Shown here: positions 46,971 to 56,064 of the stretch, in pieces
How positions within the stretch are numbered: position 1 is the stretch's first letter
Layout: each line of letters starts with the position of its first letter
NCBI GenBank assembly: GCA_902602845.1
Contig: CACKSN010000005.1
Location: 1-64,000 of the forward strand
Direction: 5' to 3'
Origin: an uncultured Alphaproteobacteria bacterium
GTDB taxonomy: Bacteria; Pseudomonadota; Alphaproteobacteria; HIMB59; GCA-002718135
DNA length: 64,000 nt
The notes under the pieces: generated by a model
What the model was told of the DNA's origin: nothing
The model's database searches: none
What the model saw: only the letters and a program-made list of their open reading frames with translations
Program-made: the position numbers and the translations under genes

Positions 46971-47588
46971 GTGACTTTTATATTTTGGCTTCAGTTTGCT
47001 ACTGTTTGTGTTGCAGGAGCAATGTCACCGGGTCCAAGCTTAGCGTTAATTATAAGAAATAGTATTACAATTAATCGATTTGCTGGCTTTATGACTGCTA
47101 TTGGTCATGGATTAGGTATGGGCGTGTATGCTGTATTTGCAGTTACTGGATTGTCGATAATTTTAACAGCAAACGAATTATTATTTCAATTAATTCAAAT
47201 AATTGGAATTCTTTTTTTATTATATTTAGGTTTTCAATTTATATTTAAAAAAAACAAGGAAATAGATAAAATTAAGGAACAAAAAAGTATTAATTCTTTC
47301 CTACAAGGATTTTCGATAGCGATTTTTAATCCTAAAATTCTTATATGGTTTTCAGCTGTCTTTTCTCAATTTGTAAAAATTGATGCCTCCTTTTTTTCAC
47401 ATTCAATTCTTGTAGTTACTGCTTCTGTAATTGATGGCATGTGGTATATTATTGTAACCCTTCTTGTAACAAGTTATGGAATGAATGATTTCTTCCAAAA
47501 AAGGCAGGGTATAATACAAAAAATATCAGGATTTATTTTAGTATTAATTGGTGTTTTGCTAATTATAGATTTCTTCCAGGACTCTTAA
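46971..47588 (+). CDS. LysE/RhtB family exporter
   Basis: 205 residues, about six helices. AGAMSPGPSLALIIRNSI is the diagnostic N-terminal loop (SPGP), and IAIFNPKILIWFSAVFSQF the mid-protein motif. Exports amino acids or related metabolites. Start is GTG at 46971 immediately after the pdxJ stop. The end overlaps the convergent dipeptidase gene by 30 nt. Confidence 0.92.
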   Translation: MTFIFWLQFATVCVAGAMSPGPSLALIIRNSITINRFAGFMTAIGHGLGMGVYAVFAVTGLSIILTANELLFQLIQIIGILFLLYLGFQFIFKKNKEIDKIKEQKSINSFLQGFSIAIFNPKILIWFSAVFSQFVKIDASFFSHSILVVTASVIDGMWYIIVTLLVTSYGMNDFFQKRQGIIQKISGFILVLIGVLLIIDFFQDS

Positions 47589-48641
47589 AATATTTTTTCC
47601 CATAATTTTTTCAATATCCAAATATTTATAACCTCTTTTTTCTAAAGACTCTTGAATTATCATATGATCTAAACAATCATTCCATGAACAAGGTAGGCAA
47701 TCAAGTCCGTCATAGTCACTGCCTATACCTACATAATCAATACCTATTTGATTAATTACATATTCAATATGATCAACAAATATTTCTACACTTGGGCATA
47801 TATACGCCAATTTTTTTTGAAGAAAATGCTGTTTTGCAATCCATTGAGAAGTTTTATTGGAATATTTTCTTTCAATAGAATTTAATTCATCAAGATATTT
47901 ATTCCTTTCTTTTGATTCTCTTTCTTTAAAAGATTTATCAATAAAAAAAGGATATGGATTTAAACCAATTAATCCTTTTGATTTTTTGATAGCTTGCATT
48001 TGATCATCTTTTAAATTACGAAAATGTGGACACAAATTATACACACTAGAATGTGAGGCAATAAAAGGTTTAGTACTGACAGATGCAATGTCCCAAAAAC
48101 TTTTCTCTCCAATGTGAGAAACATCGACTAACACATTATTATCTTGGCAAATAGCAATAACCTCTTTCCCAAATTCATTTAAGCCGTGGCTTTTAAGTTT
48201 TGACAAATTGTATGTCTCATCATAATTTGATGAAACCCAATCCAAAGAATGATTCCAAGTTGGGCCAAAATAGAAAAGTCCCCTTTCGATAAAATGATAT
48301 AAATTATTGATATCATTTTCTAAACCCTCTCCACCTTCCATTGAAATTGGAAGCATTGTCTTATTTTTATCTATTGCTTCATTAATGTCTGAGAGTTTTT
48401 TAGGGATGATAATTTCTTTATGTGATGAAATTCTTTCAATCTCATCATACATTTTATCAGCTCTCTTAAAAAAATTTGGTTCTTTAGCATTGCTAGAGAC
48501 CCAAATGATTAAAATCTCTAAATCAATTTCAGATTTTAGTAACCTTGGTATGTCCGTATGCCCATGCGATGTAAGTTTTGTAACATCTTCACCTTCAATA
48601 ACTCTTTGCACAAGATCATTATGCAAGTCAGCAACAAACAT
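47559..48641 (-). CDS. Membrane dipeptidase-like enzyme (peptidase M19)
   Basis: 360 residues. Dinuclear zinc ligands are visible in DLHNDLVQR (His-x-Asp), ISMEGGEGLEND (Glu), VDVSHIGEKSFWD and IASHSSVYNL (His residues), and VGIGSDYDGLDC (Asp). No signal peptide, so probably cytoplasmic. Cleaves dipeptides with broad or D-residue tolerance in characterised relatives. Lies 4 nt downstream of the cyclophilin gene. Confidence 0.92.
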   Translation of the reverse strand: MFVADLHNDLVQRVIEGEDVTKLTSHGHTDIPRLLKSEIDLEILIIWVSSNAKEPNFFKRADKMYDEIERISSHKEIIIPKKLSDINEAIDKNKTMLPISMEGGEGLENDINNLYHFIERGLFYFGPTWNHSLDWVSSNYDETYNLSKLKSHGLNEFGKEVIAICQDNNVLVDVSHIGEKSFWDIASVSTKPFIASHSSVYNLCPHFRNLKDDQMQAIKKSKGLIGLNPYPFFIDKSFKERESKERNKYLDELNSIERKYSNKTSQWIAKQHFLQKKLAYICPSVEIFVDHIEYVINQIGIDYVGIGSDYDGLDCLPCSWNDCLDHMIIQESLEKRGYKYLDIEKIMGKNILRVLEEIYN

Positions 48642-48645
48642 CTAA

Positions 48646-49212
48646 TTATTTTACAATCTCCATTTTAATTATTTTATCTGGATCAGCAGGTGGCTCACCT
48701 CTTGTGATATTATCAACATATTCCATACCTGCAGTAACTTGAGCCCAAACGGTATATTGACCATCTAAAAAAGAGCAATCATTAAAACAAATGAAAAATT
48801 GACTATTGGCGCTATTTGGATTTTGAGCTCTTGCCATTGATACTGCCCCCCTACCATGATTCTCAGAAGAAAATTCTGCCTCAATGTCAGGAAGTTTAGA
48901 TCCACCTGTTCCCGCTCTTGATAAGTTGAAATTATCATTACTTGAATTTCCAAATTCTACATCACCGGTTTGAGCCATAAAGCCATCTATAACTCTATGA
49001 AAAACAACTCCGTCATATTGTCCTTCTTCAATAAGTTGTTTGATTTGTTTTACATGTTTTGGTGCTACGTTTGGTTTAGTCTCTATTACCACAACACCAT
49101 CTTTAAGTGTCATATGAATAGTATCTTTCTTTTCATCAGCCATTGAAATCCCCCCTTTTAAGAATATCGAGAATATGAAGATGAAAATAAATAGTTTTTT
49201 AAGTTTATTCAT
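48646..49212 (-). CDS. Cyclophilin-type peptidyl-prolyl isomerase, exported
   Basis: 188 residues: signal peptide about 1-25 (hydrophobic core LFIFIFIFSIFLKGG), then a cyclophilin domain with VVFHRVIDGFMAQTGD, GRGAVSMARAQNPNSANSQF and GQYTVWAQVTAGMEYVD. The catalytic arginine is in FHRVI. A periplasmic folding helper. Divergent from the RidA gene. Confidence 0.94.
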   Translation of the reverse strand: MNKLKKLFIFIFIFSIFLKGGISMADEKKDTIHMTLKDGVVVIETKPNVAPKHVKQIKQLIEEGQYDGVVFHRVIDGFMAQTGDVEFGNSSNDNFNLSRAGTGGSKLPDIEAEFSSENHGRGAVSMARAQNPNSANSQFFICFNDCSFLDGQYTVWAQVTAGMEYVDNITRGEPPADPDKIIKMEIVK

Positions 49213-49258
49213 ATTTGTTTACTTTACCTTCACCCAAATTGTTTTATATATATATGTA

Positions 49259-49723
49259 ATGCACATCTTTGAAGAAAATATCAAGAAATTAGATCTAAAA
49301 ATTCCAGATATGCCAACTCCACTTGCAAATTACGTACCCTTTAAGGTTGCAGATAATACTGTTTATGTATCTGGTCAAGGACCCGTAATTGATGGTAAAA
49401 TACTTTATAGTGGAAAAGTTGGTGTAGATATTTCTGAAGAGGAAGGAATAAAAGCTGCTGAAACTTGTTGTATTAATATTATTGCAGCTCTAAAAACATC
49501 GATAGATGGTGATTGGGACAGACTAGATTCTTTTTTAAAACTTGGAGGTTTTGTAAATTGCACTGATAACTTTACCAATCAACCAAAGATCATAAATGGA
49601 GCATCAGATTTATTAGTCAATATTTTTGGTGACAAAGGAAGACATTCAAGATTTGCAGTTGGCTCAAACGCACTTCCTCTAAATATTTCTGTTGAAATAG
49701 ACGCCATTATAAAAATCAAATAA
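49259..49723 (+). CDS. RidA family protein
   Basis: 154 residues from ATG 49259 (MHIFEENIKKLDL). The frame is open to 49175, but that extension lies over the start of the divergent cyclophilin gene and is rejected. LANYVPFKVADNTVYVSGQG and the C-terminal RHSRFAVGSNALPLNISVEI carry the conserved arginine and glutamate of RidA enamine/imine deaminases. It belongs to the longer 150-residue subgroup. Confidence 0.9.
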   Translation: MHIFEENIKKLDLKIPDMPTPLANYVPFKVADNTVYVSGQGPVIDGKILYSGKVGVDISEEEGIKAAETCCINIIAALKTSIDGDWDRLDSFLKLGGFVNCTDNFTNQPKIINGASDLLVNIFGDKGRHSRFAVGSNALPLNISVEIDAIIKIK

Positions 49724-49733
49724 TAAACTTAAT

Positions 49734-50867
49734 ATGAGTAAATATTTTTTTTGCTCTTCGCTTAATGATATTAAAAAATCAATTTGGAATGAATGTGTTG
49801 GAAATGATCATCCATTCTTGCAATATGAATTTCTTCACGCATTAGAAAAAAGTAAAAGTGCAAATACCAAAACAGGTTGGCAACCATATCATTACATAGA
49901 AAAAGAAAATGATAAAATTATTTCATTATGTCCACTTTACATAAAGAGCCATTCGTTTGGAGAATATATCTTTGATCATTCTTGGGCTGATGCTTATCAT
50001 CGATATGGAATAAATTATTATCCAAAACTTCAATCTGCAATTCCGTTTACACCCGTTACTGGTGATAGAATTGTTTTAAATAAATCAGTTAAAGATAAAA
50101 AGAAAAAACAAGTTCAAGTAATTAAGAATATTATAGAAGAAGCTAAAAAAATAAATGTTTCTTCCCTGCATTTTAATTTTGTTAATGATGCTTCTAATTG
50201 GAATGATATTGAAAATATTATGATTAGATCAGGGATACAGTTTCATTGGAATAATAATGAATATAAAAAATTTGATGATTTTTTAAATGACTTATCTTCT
50301 AGAAAAAGAAAAATAATTAGACGGGAAAGACAATGTATTGAAAAAAATAACTTACAAGTAAAATTACTTAATGGAGATGATATTAAAGAAGAGCATATAA
50401 GTTTTTTTTACGATTGCTACTTAGATACTACAGGAAGAAAATGGGGATCTACTTATTTAACTAAAGAATTTTTCTTTGAAATATTAGATAATTTCAAAAA
50501 TAACATTTTGCTTATAATGGCGTTCCAAGATGATAAAATGGTTGCCTCTGCAATTAATTTTATAAGTAAAACACATTTATATGGTCGTTTATGGGGATCA
50601 AAATACGAAGTACCCTTTTTACATTTTGAGCTTTGTTACTATCAAGCTATAGAATATGCCATTAGAAATAACATTAAAATAGTTGAGGCTGGTGCTCAAG
50701 GTGAACATAAGTTACAGAGAGGCTATGTTCCTACTAAAACATGGAGTGCGCATTGGATTAAAGATCAAGAATTCAGCAAGGCAATTCAAAATTTTCTTGA
50801 TAATGAAAGTCAGTTAATTGATAGTCAGAAAGAAAGATTAAATGATTTTCTCCCGTTCAAAAATTAA
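49734..50867 (+). CDS. FemAB-like/GNAT acyltransferase (PF04339 type)
   Basis: 377 residues. PFLQYEFLHALEKSKSAN near the N-terminus, DHSWADAYHRYG, PFTPVTGDR, and the late VEAGAQGEHKLQRGYVPTKT are the recognisable blocks of the FemAB_like family, whose function is largely unproven (often annotated as peptidogalycan biosynthesis protein). 10 nt after the RidA gene; end overlaps clpA by 4 nt. Confidence 0.88.
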   Translation: MSKYFFCSSLNDIKKSIWNECVGNDHPFLQYEFLHALEKSKSANTKTGWQPYHYIEKENDKIISLCPLYIKSHSFGEYIFDHSWADAYHRYGINYYPKLQSAIPFTPVTGDRIVLNKSVKDKKKKQVQVIKNIIEEAKKINVSSLHFNFVNDASNWNDIENIMIRSGIQFHWNNNEYKKFDDFLNDLSSRKRKIIRRERQCIEKNNLQVKLLNGDDIKEEHISFFYDCYLDTTGRKWGSTYLTKEFFFEILDNFKNNILLIMAFQDDKMVASAINFISKTHLYGRLWGSKYEVPFLHFELCYYQAIEYAIRNNIKIVEAGAQGEHKLQRGYVPTKTWSAHWIKDQEFSKAIQNFLDNESQLIDSQKERLNDFLPFKN

Positions 50868-53137
50868 GCAAGTTCTTTTTTAACTTCTTGCTTATTTGAA
50901 AATTCAAAACTAATTTTTTTATCCTTGCTTGTTATTTCTACGTGACCACCCTTAGATAATTTTCCAAAAATCAGTTCTTCAGCCATAGGTTTTTTGACTT
51001 TTTCTTGTATTACTCTTCCCAATTCTCTTGCACCATAGACCTCATCATAACCTTCTTCAGCTAATAATTCTTTTGCTTCCTTATTAATTGATAATGAAAC
51101 TCCTTTATCTTCTAGTTGAGCCTCAATTTCTATGATGAACTTATCTACGATAGAAAGTACTATATTTTTAGATAAATGATTAAAATGAATTATTGAATCA
51201 ATTCGATTTCTAAATTCGGGTGAAAAGATTCTATTAATTGCATCACTACTATCATCATTAGATCTTTTTGTATTAAATCCTATTTTGTTTTTAGATACAT
51301 CAATTGCACCAGCATTAGTTGTCATGATTAATATAACATTTCTAAAATCTACAGTCTTTCCATTATGATCAGTTAATTTTCCATAGTCCATTACTTGAAG
51401 AAGTATATTGAATAAATCAAAGTGAGCTTTTTCAATTTCATCTAAAAGCAGTACACAATGAGGATTTTGATCTACGCCATCTGTTAATAATCCCCCTTGA
51501 TCAAAACCAACATAACCTGGTGGAGCCCCAATCAGTCTGCTCACAGTATGACGTTCCATATATTCTGACATATCAAATCTAAGAAGTTTAATTCCAAGAG
51601 TATTGCTTAGTTGTTTAGCTACCTCAGTCTTTCCAACTCCAGTAGGTCCAGAAAATAAATAGGAACCAATTGGTTTTCCATCTTCTCTAAGTCCTGCTCT
51701 TGCTAACTTTATGGAAGAAGAAAGCTCTTCTATAGCTTTGTCTTGACCAAATACAAAATTTTTCAAATCTCTTTCTAGATTTTTTAGACTATTCTTATCA
51801 CTTTGATTAACAGATTTTGTTGGAATTCTTGCCATTAAGGCAACAACTGCTTCTATGTCTTTTGATAGAATAATTTTCTTTCTTTTCTCTTCGGGCAATA
51901 AATATTGTGATGCACCTGCTTCGTCAATGACATCAATGGCTTTATCAGGAAGCTTTCTATCACCTATATATTTATTTGATAATTCAACAGCGCTAATAAT
52001 TGCTTCAGGTGAATATTTAATATTATGATGTTCTTCATAGTAAGTTTTTAACCCTTCAAGAATTTTGATTGTCTCATCTTTTGATGGTTCTTTGACGTCA
52101 ATTTTTTGGAATCTTCTAACCAAAGCTCTATCTTTTTCAAAATAGTTTTTAAACTCCTTATAAGTAGTTGACCCAATGCATTTAAGAGTACCATTGCCTA
52201 GAGAGGGTTTTAATAAGTTACTGGCATCCATTGATCCTCCACTGGTTGCTCCTGCACCAATAACGGTATGGATTTCATCTATGAATAAAACAGCTTTGTC
52301 TTTTTTTTGTAACTCTTTAAGAACTGCTTTTAATCTCTCTTCAAAATCACCTCTGTATCTTGTACCTGCAAGTAGAGCACCCATATCCAGTGAATATATA
52401 ATTGCATCCTCCATAATTTTAGGTACTTTTTTTTCTGTAATTCTTTTTGCTAATCCTTCAGCAATTGCTGTTTTCCCAACACCTGGGTCTCCAACAAATA
52501 AAGGATTATTTTTTTGTCTTCTGCATAAAATTTGAATTGTTCTATCTAGTTCTTTACTTCTTCCGATTAGCTTGTCAATTTTACCATCTTTTGATTTTTC
52601 GTTTAAGTTAATACAAAACTGACCTAAAGCACTTTTTGATTTTTGTTGTTCATTATTGTCGTTTGTTTGACTATCTACAAATTCTTCATTTTCAAAACTT
52701 TCATTACTTTTAGAAATACCATGTGAAATATATTGCACAGCATCTAATCTGCTCATATTTTGTTGATGAAGAAAATATACTGCATGACTTTCTTTCTCAG
52801 AAAATAAAGCTACAATCATGTTAGCCCCTGTAACACTCTCTCTCCCACTCGATTGCACGTGAATAGCAGCTCTTTGTAAAACTCTTTGAAAACCATTTGT
52901 TAATTTTGGCTCTCCAGTAAAGTTCTCTTTTAGATTTTCTAAATCATTAATAATAAACTTTTCAACACTTTCTTTTAAATTTGAAATATCTACTGCGCAC
53001 GCTTTAAGAACACTAATTGCATCTTGGTCTTCCAAAAGAGAAAATAATAAATGCTCTAGAGTTACATACTCATGCTTATAAGTAGTCGCTAGTTGATATG
53101 CTTCTCTTAATGTTTTTTCTAAATTTTGTGACAGCAT
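50864..53137 (-). CDS. clpA: ATP-dependent Clp protease ATPase subunit ClpA
   Basis: 757 residues from ATG 53137 ([14 protein letters not shown]). Layout: N-terminal Clp repeat domain (1-145), AAA+ module 1 with VGDPGVGKTAIAEGLA and VLFIDEIHTVIGAG, AAA+ module 2 with FSGPTGVGKTEVAKQL and VLLLDEIEKAH. No ClpB-type long middle coiled coil, so ClpA. An upstream ATG at 53158 exists, but 53137 overlaps the clpS stop in TAATG and matches the family N-terminus. Confidence 0.96.
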   Translation of the reverse strand: MLSQNLEKTLREAYQLATTYKHEYVTLEHLLFSLLEDQDAISVLKACAVDISNLKESVEKFIINDLENLKENFTGEPKLTNGFQRVLQRAAIHVQSSGRESVTGANMIVALFSEKESHAVYFLHQQNMSRLDAVQYISHGISKSNESFENEEFVDSQTNDNNEQQKSKSALGQFCINLNEKSKDGKIDKLIGRSKELDRTIQILCRRQKNNPLFVGDPGVGKTAIAEGLAKRITEKKVPKIMEDAIIYSLDMGALLAGTRYRGDFEERLKAVLKELQKKDKAVLFIDEIHTVIGAGATSGGSMDASNLLKPSLGNGTLKCIGSTTYKEFKNYFEKDRALVRRFQKIDVKEPSKDETIKILEGLKTYYEEHHNIKYSPEAIISAVELSNKYIGDRKLPDKAIDVIDEAGASQYLLPEEKRKKIILSKDIEAVVALMARIPTKSVNQSDKNSLKNLERDLKNFVFGQDKAIEELSSSIKLARAGLREDGKPIGSYLFSGPTGVGKTEVAKQLSNTLGIKLLRFDMSEYMERHTVSRLIGAPPGYVGFDQGGLLTDGVDQNPHCVLLLDEIEKAHFDLFNILLQVMDYGKLTDHNGKTVDFRNVILIMTTNAGAIDVSKNKIGFNTKRSNDDSSDAINRIFSPEFRNRIDSIIHFNHLSKNIVLSIVDKFIIEIEAQLEDKGVSLSINKEAKELLAEEGYDEVYGARELGRVIQEKVKKPMAEELIFGKLSKGGHVEITSKDKKISFEFSNKQEVKKELA

Positions 53138-53472
53138 TAACTTTTTTCCATTGTGCATTGTAAAGGATGTTCATTTTTTTTTGCCATATCCATTACTGAT
53201 TTACACTTAGATTCAGCAACCTCATAAGTAAAAGTTCCACAAACGCCAATACCATTTTTGTGAACGTGTAACATAATTTGAGTAGCTTCCTCTTGTTTTT
53301 TATTAAATATTTTTTCTAACACCATAACAACAAATTCCATTGGTGTATAATCATCATTTAGAAGCAAAACGTTATACATTGATGGTTTTTTTGTCTTAGG
53401 TTTTGTATCTAATAAGAGACCTCTTTGAAAATCGTCCTTATTATTGTTACTATTTTGATCTTCATTTGCCAT
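53137..53472 (-). CDS. clpS: ATP-dependent Clp protease adaptor ClpS
   Basis: 111 residues. A flexible N-tail is followed by [20 protein letters not shown] and [20 protein letters not shown], the N-degron pocket (Asn-Asp-Asp-Tyr-Thr-Pro) and ClpA-binding surface. Delivers N-end-rule substrates to ClpAP. Start ATG 53472; coupled to clpA by overlapping stop and start. Confidence 0.96.
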   Translation of the reverse strand: MANEDQNSNNNKDDFQRGLLLDTKPKTKKPSMYNVLLLNDDYTPMEFVVMVLEKIFNKKQEEATQIMLHVHKNGIGVCGTFTYEVAESKCKSVMDMAKKNEHPLQCTMEKS

Positions 53473-53555
53473 ATTTACTAAATAATATGTTTTAAAATAT
53501 TTTAAAGTATTTTTCTGTTTGAAAGCATCGAAAATCTTATGTTAATCAAGAAAAA

Positions 53556-54668
53556 ATGAAAAAAAATTTATTATTAATCATTATTTTAAATAGCTTTTTA
53601 ATATTAGGTTTTTCATCAAATATTTTTGCTAAAAAAGCAGCAATCGTTATTGATTTTGATACAGAAGAAGTATTATTCGAAGTTAATGCAGATACGAGGA
53701 ATTATCCTGCATCCTTAACAAAAATAATGACTCTCTACATAGTTTTTGATTATATTAAAAAAGGAAAGCTTAGTTATGATAGTCAATTGAGTGTATCAAA
53801 TATTGCCGCTTCAAGATCACCAAGCAAGCTTTATTTAGAAGCAGGCTCAAATATAAAAGTTAGAGATGCAGTTAATGCGCTTATAATTAAATCAGCAAAT
53901 GATGTAGCAACTGTGGTTTCTGAAAATATATCGGGCAGTGAAAAAGAGTTTGCTAAGCTTATGACAGGCTATGCAAAAAATTTAGGTATGCATAATACAA
54001 CATTTAAAAATGCGTCAGGTCTTCCCAATAGAGCGCAATTAACAACTGCAAGAGATATGGCAAAACTTTCACATGCACTAATTTCAAATTTTCCAGAAGA
54101 GTATAAATTGTTTAGCAAAACAAAATTTACTTATAAGGGAAAGACTTACAAAACACATAATAAATTAATGTTAAGCTACGAAGGTGCTGATGGAATTAAA
54201 ACAGGATATATCAAAGCATCTGGTTTTCAGTTAGCTTTTTCAGCTGTTAGAGATGATAAAAGATTAATAGGAATTATTTTTGGAGGTGATACAGGAAGCC
54301 AACGAAACAAATCTTTAAAAATAATAATGGATAAAGAATTTGCTGAATTAAATATTAAGACAAAAAGTAATAATAAAAAAATAGTTAAAAAAGATGAGAC
54401 TCCAAACAAAAAAATTGAAAACAAAAAAAATGCTTATTCCATTGTTGTTGGAACATTTAAGTATAGAAATAATGCAGAAAAACAAATCAAATTAATTAAA
54501 AGTAAATATCCAGTTTCTACTAAAGATAAAATTTCAAATGTTGTGCTGATAAAAGTAAGTGGTAAACAACTTTATGAGTCTAGATTTGAAAATTTTTCTA
54601 AAAAAGAAGCGTATACAGCCTGTAAAAGACTGAAAAAATATAATCGTGATTGTTTTGTTAGATTGTAA
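53556..54668 (+). CDS. dacA: D-alanyl-D-alanine carboxypeptidase (PBP5/6-like) with SPOR domain
   Basis: 370 residues. Signal peptide 1-25 (ending IFA), then the serine peptidase S11 domain with the three active-site motifs SLTK, SAND and KTG (in GIKTGYIKASGF). After a lysine-rich linker the last 75 residues (AYSIVVGTFKYRNNAEKQIK onward) form a SPOR peptidoglycan-binding repeat instead of the usual PBP5 C-terminal domain. Trims D-Ala from peptidoglycan in the periplasm. End overlaps the phosphohexomutase gene by 11 nt. Confidence 0.92.
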   Translation: MKKNLLLIIILNSFLILGFSSNIFAKKAAIVIDFDTEEVLFEVNADTRNYPASLTKIMTLYIVFDYIKKGKLSYDSQLSVSNIAASRSPSKLYLEAGSNIKVRDAVNALIIKSANDVATVVSENISGSEKEFAKLMTGYAKNLGMHNTTFKNASGLPNRAQLTTARDMAKLSHALISNFPEEYKLFSKTKFTYKGKTYKTHNKLMLSYEGADGIKTGYIKASGFQLAFSAVRDDKRLIGIIFGGDTGSQRNKSLKIIMDKEFAELNIKTKSNNKKIVKKDETPNKKIENKKNAYSIVVGTFKYRNNAEKQIKLIKSKYPVSTKDKISNVVLIKVSGKQLYESRFENFSKKEAYTACKRLKKYNRDCFVRL

Positions 54669-56064
54669 ACTTATAATTTACACCGCTTAGATATAACTGA
54701 TTTTCGATAATTGCTATCAAAGACCTAAGGCCTTCTTGAGAAGTAGACTCTGCTCTACAAGTTAGTTGGTTTTGAGTATTACTAGCTCTCATTAGAAACC
54801 ATCCATCATCATTTTCAACTCTTATTCCATCAATATCTATTATTTTACCTTCTGTATTTTTTATTCTTTCTTTTATTTCTTCAATAATTAAAAATTTTTT
54901 GGTTTCATCTACATCAAACCTTGTTTCAGGGGTTGAATAAGTTTTTGGATAAATATTAATTAACTCATTCAAGGATTTTTCTTGATTACATAATATTCGC
55001 AATAAGCGTAATGCAACGTACATTGCATCATCATAACCATAAAAATCATCTGCATAACATACATGACCACTCATTTCTCCTGATAAAGGGGATTTTAATT
55101 CTTTCATTTTTTCTTTTATTGGAGAGTGACCGGTTTTAGACATAATAGGATCACAATTAAGTTTTTTTGCTTGATCAAAAAAAACTTTACTACATTTAAC
55201 ATCCATAATTATTTTTGGGTTATCGTATAAGTTAGCAATTTCAGTGCATAGTAACAACATGTACTGATCCGCCCAAACTAAATTGCCTAAGTTGTCTACA
55301 ACACCTAAACGATCTCCATCTCCATCAAAAGCCAGACCTATGTCACATTTGTTAACTTTGACTGACTTTATTAGTTGCTCCATATTTTTTGGAACAGTTG
55401 GATCTGGATGATGATTAGGGAAATTTCCATCAACTTCTTCATTAATTAATATATTTTCAGAATTATTTAAATTGTTTGTAACTTCCTTAATGACAGCTCC
55501 CATCGCACCATTGCCAATATCCCAAGCAATTTTTATTTTTTTATTGAGATTAATATTTTGTAATAATCTTTCGTTATAATCTTTTTTAATATCTTGATTA
55601 ATAATCTCACCTTCCATTAATTTTAAATCATTTTGATCAATTAATTTTTGAAGGCTTTGAATGTCTTCGGCATAAAAAGAATGTTTAGCTAGAACCATTT
55701 TGAAACCATTATATTCTGAAGGGTTATGTGATCCTGTAACCATTATAACAGCATCTGCATTAAGATGGTAATGGGCAAAATAAGTCATTGGGGTTGGACC
55801 CATACCAATATTGATAACTTTTACTCCTGCATCCTTTAATCCTTCACAAAGAGCTTGATGTAAATCTGGCGATGTTAATCTTCCATCATAACCAGTAGCT
55901 ATAATATTAGATTTTAATCTATTAATTACAGTATATCCAAATGTTCTACCTATCGTATACGCTGTATTTTCATTAATATTCTCTCCAACTACTCCTCTAA
56001 TATCATATTCTCTGAGAACCTCTTTATCAAAATTTTCAATTTTCAATTTATTTTCCAGTTCCAT
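54658..56064 (-). CDS. Phosphomannomutase/phosphoglucomutase
   Basis: 468 residues from ATG 56064 (MELENKLKIENF); an earlier ATG at 56085 would lengthen the overlap with ugd. Alpha-D-phosphohexomutase motifs in order: VLREYDIRGVVG, phosphoserine loop VTGSHNPSEYNGFKM, metal loop FDGDGDRLGVV, sugar loop GEMSGHVCYADDFYGYDDAM, phosphate loop RASNTQNQLTCRAES. Supplies mannose-1-P or glucose-1-P. The overlap with ugd suggests joint supply of activated sugars for surface polysaccharide. Confidence 0.93.
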   Translation of the reverse strand: MELENKLKIENFDKEVLREYDIRGVVGENINENTAYTIGRTFGYTVINRLKSNIIATGYDGRLTSPDLHQALCEGLKDAGVKVINIGMGPTPMTYFAHYHLNADAVIMVTGSHNPSEYNGFKMVLAKHSFYAEDIQSLQKLIDQNDLKLMEGEIINQDIKKDYNERLLQNINLNKKIKIAWDIGNGAMGAVIKEVTNNLNNSENILINEEVDGNFPNHHPDPTVPKNMEQLIKSVKVNKCDIGLAFDGDGDRLGVVDNLGNLVWADQYMLLLCTEIANLYDNPKIIMDVKCSKVFFDQAKKLNCDPIMSKTGHSPIKEKMKELKSPLSGEMSGHVCYADDFYGYDDAMYVALRLLRILCNQEKSLNELINIYPKTYSTPETRFDVDETKKFLIIEEIKERIKNTEGKIIDIDGIRVENDDGWFLMRASNTQNQLTCRAESTSQEGLRSLIAIIENQLYLSGVNYKFTI

